From Lycium barbarum (taxonomy: Eukaryota > Streptophyta > Magnoliopsida > Solanales > Solanaceae), in the NCBI RefSeq assembly GCF_019175385.1, contig NC_083339.1:28735637-28799636 (forward strand): a stretch of DNA of 64,000 bases, given 5' to 3'. Both the position numbers and the translations under genes were made by a program. The notes under the pieces were generated by a model. It searched no databases. It had not been told where the DNA came from and saw only the letters and a program-made list of their open reading frames with translations. Every line of letters begins with the position of its first letter. The first letter of the stretch is position 1. This document shows, in pieces, positions 47,101 through 59,035 of this stretch.

Positions 47101-48229
47101 CTGAAATGTACATAGGAAGTAATGTCACTTTGTGTCGAACTTTAGCAATATAACTGATGTTATGGAAGGAAATAACAAAGGGAAATGAAGTAGGATTAGG
47201 AAAAATGGGATGATGGCAGTTGCTTTTTGTTGTTTCTGTTTTTTCATTTGTATTTGATATTTTCGGAGTTTGAAAGATCAGTCAAAATCAAACAGATAAA
47301 ATTTATACTTATACGATTTTCTCAATCCAGAAAAGGCAGAGAACAAAGAATAATTTGTTCGTATAAATTTCTGCAGCAAATGTGGTACATTTAGTATTGA
47401 AACGGTCCATACAATCATCTTAGCATTCCAAAAAAGGATGTTCAATTAACAAGGTGAGATAAATCATTGTTTTGTATTTGTTTTCTTCAGCCCTGCTCTT
47501 AAAGTTTATTATGCGATGATGATGAATAATGCTTCTTCATGTTTTATATGTGTGTTCATGGAATCAAATCCTCAAATGGTCATTGAATTTATTGAAAAGT
47601 CCTACTATTAGAGTAACTTTTGATTTTTTTGGATAATAAGGTCATCAAACTATACCATATTTTTAAAAAAGTAAAACAATCTATTTTTGGACATAAGACC
47701 CCTTAACCCATTTTAAATTATAAAATCCATTTAAGTATTTCTATTTTATTTTCAAAATGAGAAAAATATTAATTCAAACAAAAATTTCTGAATATTGCAA
47801 ATTGTGTTATAGTAGATAATAAAATGATATAGTTGAATGGTAGTTAAACTAAGCATGGTGGTTAACTATAGTTTTTTTAACTTATTGTAAATAATTTTCC
47901 TGATGTATAAAATTTTCGATTATCAAAGAAAATATTTACTATTTTTAGTTTCTTGGAAATGAACTTGTAATATTTTGATTTTATTTAAGTTTTATAAATA
48001 AGTGGATTACAATTATATTTTTAAAAAGCATATATATATAACTAATTATTAAAATGTTTTCATTTCTACAAAGTAGTTATCCTGATATTGTTTCTTGAGA
48101 AAATTCTTCCAAATATTTGACATGCATCTATATATCATCTCATGTGTTTCAATTATGTCCAAACACTTGTAAAATGTTTAACTTCTGGTTTTGAACAACA
48201 GAAAAATATCAAAATCATTTAAAAGAAGT
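47101..48229. other. Spacer, nothing recognised
   Basis: This is AT-rich sequence without an ORF of note. I see no terminal repeats or coding relics that I can support. Confidence 0.6.
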
Positions 48230-49404
48230 TCATATAACAAATTAAACCTGATAGCATACTTTATACTTCTAATCGGAACCCAAAACGAACTCAAAATAGT
48301 CAAACCCGAGCCCGAAGGGCAAAACTAGAACTTTAGTTTAGAATTAGTTTATCCATAGCCTAATTAGTCTAGATTCAAAATCATGCAAAACTAACCATGG
48401 ATTGACCTACTATTATCAAGAAAACTCCAATCTCGACCTAGGGCTAAAACCCTCAATTCTCCCATGTCAAATCATGATTTAACTACTAATTAATGGTAGG
48501 AACTTAAGAGATATTAACAAGATAAAGGTTAGATTATTACCCTCAAGCTTAGATGAGCAAATCTCACTTGAAATCACTCGAAACCAAACTCTAGAACTTG
48601 AAATATGGAAATGGGGAAAAGTTTTCGAAGTTGGGGAATTAAATCACTGTTCTACCCGCTTCCTCATCGCGATTGCTGTATGAGATATCGCGATCGCGAT
48701 GCTCATTCGCGACCCGGCCCAGCTAGGCTCATAGCGATCACGGGACCAATCACGCTACTGTGACTCACCCAACCTCGACAATGCGTCACCTCGCGATCGC
48801 GAAGGGCGCCACGCGATCGCGGTGCCCTGTCCCACCAAGGCTTGCGATCGCGGTCCGTTGTTCACCAACGCGAAAAAGGAAACCGGCAACTGAACACCAG
48901 ATTTTTCTGGTGTTCCCCGAACTTGGTTTCGACACCCGGAACCCCCCGGACACAAACCAAATATGCATTTCAGTCATAAAACACGCTACAAACTCTCTCG
49001 CACACTCGAAATTCCCAAAAGAGGTCCTCTTGACCTAGGATTCACCAAGGTCAACTCCAAAACCATGAATTCTCATACTTCCAACCAATGACCCAAAATA
49101 CATCTGAACGCCTCGGGACGAACCAACTACTCTACTAAGTGAAAAATCACGTTCCGGGCCTAACGTAACTATTGGAATTTGATTCCGGACATGTTACCCA
49201 AAAGTCAACTATTGGTCGAAGCACTTCCAAAACCAAACATAAGAACTCAAACCTAGATTTCTCTCTCTGATACTAATCTGATTGCGTCGATAATTGTGTC
49301 ACACATCCCCCAAGATAAATATATGCCAAACTAAAGCTAAGGAAAGGGTTGTTTGGGCAAAAATAGGTAAAATCATCAAAACAACCTAACGGGTCTTTAC
49401 ATTA
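48230..49404 (-). mobile_element. Gypsy-type LTR fragment with GCGATCGC cassette
   Basis: On the minus strand it begins TGTAAAGACCCGTTAGG (49404), the start type of chromovirus-like LTRs. A GC-rich block with ATCGCGATCGCGAT and TCGCGATCGCGA palindromes lies at 48660-48860. After it the layout parallels the solo LTR at 27055-29956: a short leader, 'GAGGGTAATAATCTAACC', then a 'GCCCTTCGGGCTC' phrase where the solo LTR has 'GCCCTTATGGGCCCG'. The left boundary is uncertain, and I see no TSD, PBS or coding part. Confidence 0.6.
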
Positions 49405-51104
49405 TTTATAATATTAATAGGGAAAAGGTGCAAATATACCCCTCAACTTTGATTTTAATTAAATCTTCTCCTTCTTGGGGAATCATTTTATGAAACATAC
49501 TAGGCATGTTGAACTGAGACTCGGCTAATTTTATTTTTCATTTCAGGAACCGGTATTGAGCAGCATGAGCCTCACGGATAGTACAACTCCATATCTCATG
49601 TCCATAATTTTGGTAGAACTCCACACTTGTGCTCGTGAAGAGACATTTACTTCGTTCTTTTGAGTCACCAAGGCTTATGTCGGGTGACTATTTCATTCTG
49701 CATCATAGAGATTTTATAACTAGTAATATTCTTTTAAGATTGTAAAATATGGTTACTCATATGACATGCATAAATGAAATTATATTTACGTTATGAGTTT
49801 TCATTTATAAGAACATGTTTTGATTTATAGGTTGCATTCATGCGTGATTTTTGACATTTAAATGATTGGTTCCAAAGACTTTCGCATTCATGATTAGAGA
49901 TGTATTTGTGGGGGTTCCCATATAGGTTAGGTTTGATTGGTTCGGGTAATGTGTAGGCTACCGGTTACGTGAATTTGGATAGTGACATTTTGAGACGACA
50001 TCTTTGTATTCATCTCCAAATTTTCTCTCTCCCAAAAATAGTCGCAAGAAAAGATATCCTCCATTTGATACTCATTAGAGGTAGGTTTTCTTACTAGCAT
50101 ATATGCACAATTTTGAATCACTTTACTCTTATTTCAACCGCAACATTTGAGTGATACCTCTTAGAGTTATTTCAACTTGTAGAAAACGTTCTTTGAAAAC
50201 AAAGTATATATGGTAGTGATAAAAAAAAAACCTCACAAATGCTCAATTACCTTGTGTATATCACTCTCCTCACTCTATTGGAAGCTTCAAAGTTCGAACC
50301 CAACTCACAAATTACCTGTCCAATAATGATTTCTTGAAAGTAATTCTTGAGAGTGGAGTCTACATATATAACCAAGAACAGATTTTGAAACCAAGGATTA
50401 GAGTCAAGAAAATTCTACAAAAATAACGAGAAAAGCACGAACCATGACTTGCGCGAAAAAAATAGTCATATTACAAATAGTAAGAATGATTCAATGTAGA
50501 CTAGTACTAGATCACTCTTAACAAGAATCTCCCAATTAACTTTTCTACCCAAGAATCTTTCCCTCAACGATCAATAAAAAGAATCTTTCCCTCAACGATC
50601 AATAAAAACTCTTCAATAATCTCTTGATTTTTTTTTTAAAATCAAGAACAACTTTTTTTCTTTTATTAAATAAGCGACGACTAGGGTTAGTCGAAAACAA
50701 GAACATAAGAAAAAATATTCTTTTATACTATAATTGAATCTGTGAAGATTGAAACTATTTTTAGTAATTTTTTGAGTAATTAACTGGAAAATAACTTACG
50801 GAAGAAATTAAAATAAGTTCATTCAAGCATGGCTGCCAAAGCTGTTACATCGCAGTATTAAAAGACAAGATTATCCTAACAGCATTGCCCACTAGAAAGG
50901 CAACTCATGCCTCGGGCTTTAGGTAAATAAGACTTACTAATTTGGGCTACAGACACTGGCCCAATTGTAACTTAAGTGATGGCTGCTCCTACGACCCGCA
51001 AGGCCGACTTTAATTAGAAATCCCTAAACAACAAGAAGGTAATAAAAGTTAAGATCTTGATCGATCGTTACAATTCCATCCGCTTAAAACTCCCCTTTCC
51101 AAAT
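49405..51104. other. Spacer with short repeat traces
   Basis: GGGAAAAGGTGCAAATATAC (49421-49440) resembles one terminus of a Mutator-type MITE, but no partner is seen. A 27-28 bp direct duplication containing GAATCTTTCCCTCAACGATC spans about 50553-50608. The last 200 bp or so before 51105 may be the 3' UTR of Gypsy element H. Confidence 0.5.
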
Positions 51105-52451
51105 TCAAGTGTTGAAATGCGAAAATTGCGCCTTAATCACTAAATAATCCCCCCATGTCGCTTCACCTAGTGCAAGATTAGCCCATTGAACCAAAATCTG
51201 AGTTTGAGCTTTGTTTCCCTTCTTAACCAAACGACGATCCAAGACTGCCATAGGTTCTGTCAAAATCTGTCCATCACTGGTACAATAGGGTGGATCCTTG
51301 GAGGGAAAAACCTTATCACCTACCTTCTTCTTCAACAACGATACGTGGAATACCAGATGAATTTTGGAGTTTGTCGGTAGCCGGAGCTCATACGCTACAG
51401 GTACGATCTTACGAATGACTTCATAAGGCCCAAAGAACCTTGCAGATAACTTGATGTTCTTCCTTACTACCACTGATGTTTGACTGTAAGGCTGTAATTT
51501 TAGAAACACCCAATTACCCACTTCAAAGCTCATTTCTATTCTCTTGCTATCAGTGTAATACTTCATGCAATTCTGTGCCTTTCTGAGGTTGTCTTGTAAA
51601 ATTTTGCTCATTAACTGTCTTTCTCGTAGGACTTGATCCACAGAATCAAGATTTGTTTGTGCAATCAATTCGAAGGTTGGTTGTAGTGGATCATAGCCGT
51701 ACAATGCCTTGAAAGGAGTCATCCCGATGGCTGAGTGGTGGTTGGTGTTGTACCAAAACTCGGCAAGGCTAAGCCACTTACTCCATCCCGATGACTTATG
51801 GCCTATCACGCACCGTAAGTAAGTTTCCAGGCAACAATTTAACTGTTCTGATTGGCCGTCAGTTTGTGGGTGGTAAGTGGTGCTTGGTTTAAGTTGAACT
51901 TATAACCCCTTAAATAATTCTTTTCAAAATGTACTCATAAAGATAGGATCCCTGTCTAAGATTATGGAGCTTGGAACTCCATATAGTTTGCAAATATTAT
52001 CTAGGAATAGCTGGGCTAATTGAGTAGCGGAATAGGGATGTGCCAATGCAAAGAAATGAGCATACTTGGTGTACTTGTCGATGACCACCAATATTGCATC
52101 TTTTCCTCTTGACTTAGGCAGGCCGGTTATGAAATCCATGGCTAAATGTTCCTAAGCTTTATTTGGAATTGGTATGGGTTGCAATAGGCTTGGGTACACC
52201 ACATTTTCGTCCTTGTTTCTTTGGCACACTTCGCACTCTTTCACAAATTGCTTGATATTATCATTTAGTTTAGGCCAAAATAATAATGCTTTAATTCTTT
52301 GATCTGTTGCCAGTATACCAGAATGGCCTCCCCACGTTGTGTTGTGCATTTCTGAGATTATCTTCTCCCTTAGTTTCCGATTAGTTCCTACCCAAAATTT
52401 CCCATTCCTTCGTAGATCGTAGAATACCTTGTTCCAGCTGAATATCATCAT
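51105..52451 (-). pseudogene. Gypsy H integrase with chromodomain-like C-terminus, three in-frame stops
   Basis: One frame runs from 52451 to 51105. The zinc-binding domain is 'GGHSGILATDQRIKALLFWP' and 'FVKECEVCQRNK' (HHCC type). The core has 'MDFITGLPKSRGKDAILVV' (first Asp), 'GVPSSIILDRDPIF' (second Asp) and 'YHPQTDGQSEQLN' (Glu), so the DDE triad is present. The C-terminus has 'FFGPYEVIRKIVPVAYELRL', 'IHLVFHVSLLKK' and a chromodomain-like 'AVLDRRLVKKGNKAQTQILV', 'QWANLALGEATWGDYLVIKA'. Stops at 52152 (TAG), 51924 (TGA) and about 51900 (TAA) make it inactive. A chromodomain marks a chromovirus (Reina/Galadriel-like; I cannot decide). Confidence 0.85.
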
Positions 52452-52759
52452 TAGCAGTTGAATTGATGGTTAATTGTGTCAACAGTTCTTGTGCTTGGTT
52501 GTCCCCTTTGTAGCTTTCAATTATGTCTTCAACCCACTTTGGTTGTGTAATTGTAAGGCCATTACAACTAGCTTCTACATGGTTCCTGGATAGTGCATCC
52601 GCTGCTCTATTTTCTACTCCCAATCGGAACTGGATTTCATAGCTCAATCCAAGTAGTTTGGTGACTCTTGTATGTTGTAGAGAGGAGGTAATTCTTTTGT
52701 CTTTAAGGAATTTTAGGCTAAAGTGATCTGTTTTGATGATGAAGTGGTTAGGTTGGAGG
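52381..52759 (-). pseudogene. Gypsy H RNase H, C-terminal half
   Basis: The minus strand starts at the Copia I insertion point and reads 'LQPNHFIIKTDHFSLKFLKD' (catalytic Asp in 'TDH'), 'SSLQHTRVTKLLGLSYEIQF' and 'ENRAADALSRNH' (ADALSR, the last active-site Asp). A frameshift near 52400-52450 separates it from integrase. Its N-terminal half is at 57962-58240. The word 'WRHYLQPNHFIIKTDH' is rebuilt across the 5-bp duplicated site. Confidence 0.85.
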
Positions 52760-52764
52760 TAATG

Positions 52765-53345
52765 TGTTATGATTTTGAATCCCAAATCCGACCTTTCTAA
52801 GCAGGTTCCCAGGAAAGATTAGAGGGTCACAGCTGGACCACTTAAATACCAACCTCCTTAGACAAAACCTACTTACGCCGTGATGTAAGCGAAGAATAAA
52901 TAGCACACATAGATTTTTATTGGTTCACCCTCAATGTGAGAGCTACGTCCACGTTGCTGCTGCAGATCTTATTAAAGAAGAAATATTACAAGTGTTTACA
53001 ACACTCAACCTCACAACCCCAATCCCAATTACACTCAAGAATGTTTACTAAAAATTCTCTCAAAGACTTCTCTTACTTAAGCCTTTCACTAAGAGTATTT
53101 CTCTTAGATTTTTCTATCTATGGGATGTGTTGTCTTCTTCAATTTTTGGTGTGTCTAGCAAATGAGAAAGCTTCCCTATTTATAGGTATGAGATGAACCT
53201 ATTGATGTCATTAGTGACTCAAGCAAGCACTTGACAATTTTCCAAAGACAAGGAAGATATTTTCTTCCTCAAAACAAGGAAAGTGTTTTCTTCCCTAAAA
53301 TAAAGGAGGTGTTTTCTTCCTCAAAATAAGGGGATGGACCCAACA
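52765..53345 (-). mobile_element. Copia I 3' LTR
   Basis: 581 bp, TGTTGGGTCC start and ATAACA end on the minus strand. CTATAAATAGG (minus, 53175-53185) is the TATA box. The start site and polyadenylation region are expected between it and about 52900. Confidence 0.85.
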
Positions 53346-53415
53346 AATCTCCCACTTGAAGACTAATTTTAATTTGTCTTCACACTTTGATCGATGCAGC
53401 AGCTCTTTCCTAGTT

Positions 53416-55036
53416 TCATACTTCGTGCAGGCCAACTGAAGCTGAGCATAGCTTCAGTTTGTCTATCGTCACTGCCTTTGTCAGCATGTCTGCTGGATTC
53501 TGACTCCCTGCGATCTTCTCAAGCACTAGCGCTCCATCTTCCAAAGCTGATCTAATGAAATGGTACCGGAGTTGTATGCTTCGTTCGAGCATGGTAGACC
53601 GGGTTCTTTGCCAAATGAATGGCACTTTGGCTATCACAATATAGCACACTTCCCTCGTGGTCCTGATCCAATTCCTGCAGAAAAGATTGTAGCCACATCA
53701 TTTCCTTTGTGGCCTCCGTCACAGCAACGTACTCAGCCTCACAACTAGAGAGAGCTACTATCTTTGGCAACTTGGAAACCAAAGAGATTGCAGTACCTCC
53801 GAAGGTGTAAACATACCCGGATGTGCTCTTTCTACTATCAACATCACCACCGTTGTCAGCATCAACATACCCTTGCAATCCTGTTTTTTATTTTCGAAAA
53901 TACAGAGCTGAACTCGAGCTGCCTTTCAGATATCTGAATATCCACTTCACAGCCTCCCAGTGTTGCTTTCCCGGATTGCTTATAAATCGGCTGACAACTC
54001 CCACTGCATGTGCAATGTCTGGCCTTGTACATATCATTGCATACATAAGACTACCGATTGCAGATGCATAAGGTATCTTGTCCATCTGCTTCTTCTCATC
54101 CTCGGTTGTCGGCGACTGATCCTTTGACAACCAAAAGTTTCCAGCCAAGGGAGTGCTGACTGGCTTGGCATCATGCATGTTGAACCTTTTGATAACTTTC
54201 CTCCCATATTCTTCTTGTGAGAGTTTGATGCCCTCCTTGCTTCGGTCGATTCTCATCCCAAGGATTTTCTTTGCAGCTCCCAAATCCTTCATTGCAAACT
54301 CTTCCGATAACCCTTTTTTCAACCGATCAATCTCCAGTAGGTTTGCTCCTACGATTAGCATGGCGTCGACATAGAGTAGCAGTATCATGTACGAGTCTTC
54401 AAATTTTTTGAAGTAACAGCAGTGATCTGCCTCGCACCTTGAAAAATCAGCTTTCTTCATAAAGCTGTCAAACTTTAAATACCATTGTCTTTGAGCCTGT
54501 TTTAGTCCGTACAGACTCTTTTGAAGTTTGCACACCAGATTCTCCTTTCCTTTGAATTTGAATCCCTCCGGCTATCGCATGTAGATTTCCTCGTCTAGAT
54601 CACCGTGAAGAAATGCAGTTTTCACGTCCATCTGTTGCAGATGTAGATTTTCCTTTGCTACCAGTCCAAGAACAGTTCTGATAGTCACCATCTTGACTAC
54701 GGGAGAGAAGATCTCCATATAGTCGATGCCTTCTTTCTGTTGAAATCCCTTTGCAACCAGCCTTGCTTTATAACGCTTGCTTCCATTGGGTTCTTCCTTT
54801 ATCCGATAAACCCATTTGTTTTGCAATGCCTTCTTATCCTTTGGAAACTCGGCTAACTCCCATGTATGATTTGCCGATAGTGAATCCATCTCATCTTTCA
54901 TTGCCAGCTCCCACTTGGTCGATTCATCGACTTGCATTGCTTCTTCATAACATTTCGGCTCCCCTCTATCGGTGACTAGAATGTAGTTGAGGGATGGAGA
55001 GTACCTGTGAATCGGCTTCCTGATCCTGGATGATCT
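53416..55036 (-). pseudogene. Copia I reverse transcriptase-RNase H, inactive
   Basis: This is the same frame as gag. RT shows 'KWELAMKDEMDSLSANHTWE', 'KNKWVYRIKEEPNGS'-like words, 'YKARLVAKGFQQKEGIDYME' and 'QQMDVKTAFLHGDLDEEIYM'. A TAG follows at 54572, then 'QKSLYGLKQAQRQWYLKFDS'. The active site reads YVDA where the family has YVDD (Ala codon at 54362-54364). RNase H follows a TAA at 53888 ('YVDADNGGDVDSRKSTSGY', 'VALSSCEAEYVAVTEATKE', 'DSQSAIHLAKNPVYHARTKH'). A frameshift near 53580 precedes 'QLRYHFIRSALEDGALVL' and 'NPADMLTKAV'. Three stops, one shift and the lost Asp rule out activity. Confidence 0.9.
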
Positions 55037-57313
55037 TCACAGTTCTGTGATTGGTGTCTGCTTATTTGTTTCAGAATCGGCACTTTCATCAGCACCTTCT
55101 CGGATTGTTTGTTCCTCTGCCTCGGCTGTACCTGACTGCGGCTCAGGTGTCGGGAAGTCTCTCAAATCGACTATTTCTGATTCCTTGTCCTGACATTCTG
55201 AATTTTTTTGCAACTTGTCTTTGTATAGTACCTCTTCATTGAAGACAACATTCCTGCTTCGGATGATCTTCCAATTTTGTTCATCCCAAAATCGGTAACC
55301 AAGCTCGGTGTCACCATAGCCAATAAAGTAACACTTCTTTGATTTTGGATCAAGCTTTCTTCTAGCCGTATCATCATTATGAACATATGATAAGCAGCCG
55401 AACACTTTCAGAAATGAAAGATTTACCTTCTTGCCACTCCAGACTTCTTCTGGAATTCTGAAATCCAAGGGAACTGACGGTCCTCGGTTAATTAAGAAGG
55501 CCGCGGTATTGACTGCATCTGGCCAGAATGTCTTGGGCAGTCCAGAGTGTATTCTCATACTCCGAGCACGCTCGTTCAACGTTCGGTTCATTCTTTCGGC
55601 TATTCCATTTTGTTGCGGCGTTCCAGGAATAGTCTTCATCATCTTGATCCCATTATCGGCACAGTACCGTTTGAAATCACCATCGATGTATTCTCTGCCG
55701 TTGTCGGACCTCAAACACTTCAACTTGAGGTTTGTTTCATTCTCGACCATGGCTTTCCATCTTTTGAATACACTAAACACATCGGATTTATTTTTCATAA
55801 AATAAACCCATACCTTCCTGGTTGAATCATCAATGAAGGTCACGTAGTAGTGTGATCCTCCAAGAGAGGAGACAGTGGTAGGTCCCCACATGTCTGTGTG
55901 CACCAATTCCAGCTTCTCGACCTTCAACTCCCTGCCTGCATTTGAGAAGCTTACTCGCTTTTGTTTTCCGAGAATACAACTCTCACACGTATGAAGGTCC
56001 ACCATCTTCAGCTCCGGAATTAAGCCATTTGTCACCAACAGCTTCATCCCTTTGATATGCCCCAGCCGACAATGCCACAAATCTGTCTTATTTGTGTTGT
56101 CAACCACAGCAATAGTATCACGACAGCTTGTCGTCATGTAGAGAGTGTCAATCTTCTTTCCTCGGCCAACTACCATAGCACCTTTCGCCACCTTCCAAGA
56201 CCCATTACCAAAGTTGAGATCATATCCCTCATCATCAAGCTGACCTACTGAGATCAGGTTTCGCATCAGCTTTGGAACATGTCTAACTTTTGTAATCTTC
56301 CACGAGGATCCATTTGACATCTTCAAATTAATGTCTCTCATGCCAACAACGTCTAGCGGCTTTCCATCGGCTAAATAAACTTTGTCGAGATTCCCAGCCA
56401 CGTAGTTTGTCATTATATCACGATGTGGGGTGGTATGAAAATACGCTCCTGAGTCAAGAACCCAAGAGTCTATCGGGCTATCAACTGATAGCAACAACGC
56501 ATCGCCAATGTCTTCCGTAGCAGCGTTGATTCCAGCCCCCTTGTTGTCCTCCTTCTTTGGCGCCCTGCAGTTCTTCTTGAGGTGACCTGGTTTTCCACAG
56601 TTCCAACACTCAAGTGTTCGTCCTGGTCTGGATTGACCCCTGCCATTCCTTGACTTCGATCTGCCCCTATTTCGGTTGTAATTTTTGTCATAATTTCTGC
56701 TTCTGTTTTCAACATTAAAAGCAGAACTCGTCGATGCCTCTCCAGAATCTGTCCTGCGCACCTCCTCAGCAAGGATACGATCCCTAACATCGTTGAACTT
56801 TAGTTTGTTACTGCCGACAGAATTACTAACCGCTGCTCTCATTGGCTCCCAGCTATTTGGTAGAGATGCCAACAAAATTAGAGCTTGCACTTCATCATCG
56901 AAATCAATTTTTACCGATGAAAATTGATTTACAATGGTATTGAATTCATTTATGTGTGCAGCAACATGAGCATTTTCCATCATCTTTAGATGAAATAGTT
57001 TCTTCATGAGAAATACCTTATTATTTGCCGAAGGTTTCTCATACATGTCAGACAATACCTTCATCATATCTGCAGTGGTCTTCTCCTTTGCCACGTTGTG
57101 AGCAACGTTCTTCGACAGCGTCAGCCGAATGACTCCCAGAACTTGTCTGTCGAGGAGATCCCAATCTGCTTGCTTCATCTCCTCTGGTTTCGGACTCAGA
57201 GGTTCATGAAGCTTTCTGCCATATAAATAATCTTCAATTTGCATTCTCCAGAACGCAAAATCTGTACCATCGAATTTACCGATGCCGTGCGTCGTACCAT
57301 CTTCGCCTCCCAT
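55037..57313 (-). pseudogene. Copia I gag-protease-integrase part of polyprotein (758 codons open)
   Basis: The ATG at 57313 ('MGGEDGTTHGIGKFDGTD') is chosen over the longer frame start because it lies just after the LTR and PBS. Gag spans residues 1-230. The zinc knuckle CWNCGKPGHLKKNC (236-249) is intact, and protease 'LDSGA' is at 286-290. GAG-pre-integrase is at about 370-465 with an HHCC set (H414, H419, C443, C446). The integrase core has D474, D537 and E573 (all present), followed by 'FLKVFGC' and 'CYFIGYGDTELGYRFW'. The frame ends with a TGA at 55037-55039 and then continues in the same frame into RT. So gag, protease and integrase look able to fold, but the polyprotein is cut before RT. 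Confidence 0.9.
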
Positions 57314-57352
57314 TGTTTCTAAATCACAACACAACCTGTTGCTCTGATACCA

Positions 57353-57961
57353 GTTATTAGGATTTTGAATCCCAAATCCGACCTTTGTAAGCAGGTTCCC
57401 AGGAAAGATTGGAGAGTCACAGCTGGACCACTTAAATACCAACCTCCTTAGACAAAACCTACTTACGCCGTGATGAAAGCGAAGAATAAATAGCACAGAC
57501 CGATTTATAGTGGTTCACCCTCAATGTGAGACCTACGTCCACGTTGCTGCTGCAGATCTTATTAAAGAAGAAATATTACAAGTGTTTACAACACTCAACC
57601 TCACAACCCCAATCCCAATTACACTCAAGAATTTTTACTAAAAATTCTCTCAAAGACTTCTCTTACTTAAGCCTTTCACTAAGAGTATTTCTCTTAGATT
57701 TTTCTCTCTATGGGATGTGTTGTCTTCTTCAATTTTTGGTGTGTCTAGCAAATGAGAAAGCTTCCCTATTTATAGGTATGAGATGAACCTATTGATGTCA
57801 TTAGTGACTCAAGCAAGCACTTGACAATTTTCCAAAGACAAGGAAGATGTTTTCTTCCTCAAAACAAGGGAAGTGTTTTCTTCCTCAAAACAAGGGAAGT
57901 GTTTTCTTCCCTAAAATAAGGGAGGTGTTTTCTTCCTCAAAATAAGGGGATGGACCCAACA
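57353..57961 (-). mobile_element. Copia I 5' LTR
   Basis: 609 bp. It differs from the 3' LTR mainly by one extra copy of a unit of about 26 bp (GTGTTTTCTTCCTCAAAACA) in the tandem block 57843-57945, and by a mutated edge next to the PBS (GTTATTAGG against TGTTATG). TATA box at 57765-57775 (minus). Confidence 0.8.
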
Positions 57962-58240
57962 TAATGACGCCATTTATCAACTGCTATTAGTAAGGCAATT
58001 AGCTCCTTCTTTTTTTTTAGGTAATTAGCTCTTTCTCGTAGGTAGATAGTACCAAATGTGTAGGACCCAAAGCTTGACTTATAAATGTTGTAGGCCTTTC
58101 TTTTTGGGTTAGAACTGCTCCCACACCCTTGCCACTAGCATCAACTTCCACCATGAAGGGTATACTAAAATCAGGCAACTCTAGGACTGAAGCACACACC
58201 ATGGCTTGTTTTAAGTCTTCAAATGCTTGTGTTGCTTCTG
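57962..58240 (-). pseudogene. Gypsy H RNase H, N-terminal half
   Basis: The reading contains 'FSIPFMVEVDASGKGVGAVL' (first catalytic Asp) and 'HLVLSTYEKELIT' (catalytic Glu in 'YEKE'). It then hits a stop caused by a short duplication (about 57994-58043, TAATTAGCTCYTTCT twice). 'ELIALLIAVDKWRH' follows in a shifted frame and ends at the TAATG target site. Confidence 0.85.
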
Positions 58241-58244
58241 AATT

Positions 58245-59035
58245 TCATTGAAAATTTCCCTTTTTTAGCAAATTCATCAAAGGCTTACTAATAAGGTCAA
58301 AATGCTTGATAAACCTGCGGTAATAACCTGTTAAACTGAGAAAACCTCCCAATTCTTTGATGGATTTGGGCTGGGCCCAATTCAGCATGGCCTCAATCTT
58401 TGCCGCGTTAGTATTAACTCCTTCTCCCGATATGAGGTGGTCCAAATATTCCACACATTTTTGGGCTCGACCTTTTAGCAAATAGTTTCTGAAGTCTCAA
58501 AATATCGAACATAATTTCCAGGTGCACCACATGATCCTCTAGATTGGTACTGTAAACTAGAATATCATGAAAAAATACCAACACAAACTTGCGCAAATGT
58601 GGGCCGAAAATTTGATGCATCAAGGCCTGGAAAGTTGCTGGAGCATTAGTCAGCCCAAAGGGCATGACTTTAAATTCCCACAGCCCATGATGGGTCTTGA
58701 ATGCTGTTAATTGCTCATCACTTTGCCTCAGGCGGATCTGATGGTAACCAGATCGAAAATCCAACTTTGAAAAATAATTGGCCCCATTTAATTCATCCAA
58801 TAAATCTTCAACCATAGGAATTGGACAATTATTTTTTACTGTAATCTCATTAAGCCCGCGATAATCCACACACAATCGCCACGTTGCATCCTTCTTTTTA
58901 ATGAGCAAAACTGGTGATGCGAAGGGTGAGACATTAGTGGATACAGTCTTTGCCTTAAGCATCTCAGCCACGATCTCTTTGTTATACCCCATTTTAACCG
59001 GGTCAAAGCAGAGTACAACATATTGGTGATTCCTA
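58245..59035 (-). pseudogene. Gypsy H reverse transcriptase, catalytic Asp lost
   Basis: From 58992: 'SPFASPVLLIKKKDATWRLC', 'VDYRGLNEITVKNNCPIP', 'DLLDELNGANYFSKLDFRSG', 'YHQIRL', 'WEFKVMPFGLTNAPATFQAL'. The active site reads 'FFHDILVYS', where the family has 'F-x-D-D': the first Asp is His. A frameshift near 58470 leads to the thumb/connection ('CVEYLDHLISGEGVNTNAAK', 'GFLSLTGYYRRFIKHF'). The upstream part (protease, gag) is missing: at about 59035 the sequence changes to LTR fragment J. It would copy retrotransposon RNA to DNA; here it is dead. Confidence 0.85.

Larger units (their letters stand above)
52765..57961 (-). mobile_element. Copia element I, full length, perfect TSD, inserted in Gypsy H RNase H
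   Basis: LTRs are at 52765-53345 and about 57353-57961 and are nearly identical apart from one extra internal repeat in the right copy. TAATG flanks the element on both sides (52760-52764 and 57962-57966). A PBS (TGGTATCAGAGC on minus, 57341-57352) and a purine tract (AGTGGGAGATT on minus, 53346-53356) are present. The 5.2-kb length is usual for plant Copia. The whole polyprotein is in one frame with three stops and one frameshift. Confidence 0.9.

Noticed and set aside
55431..55825. Plus-strand ORFs of 92-124 codons
   Set aside because: They are shadows of the Copia I integrase on the opposite strand.
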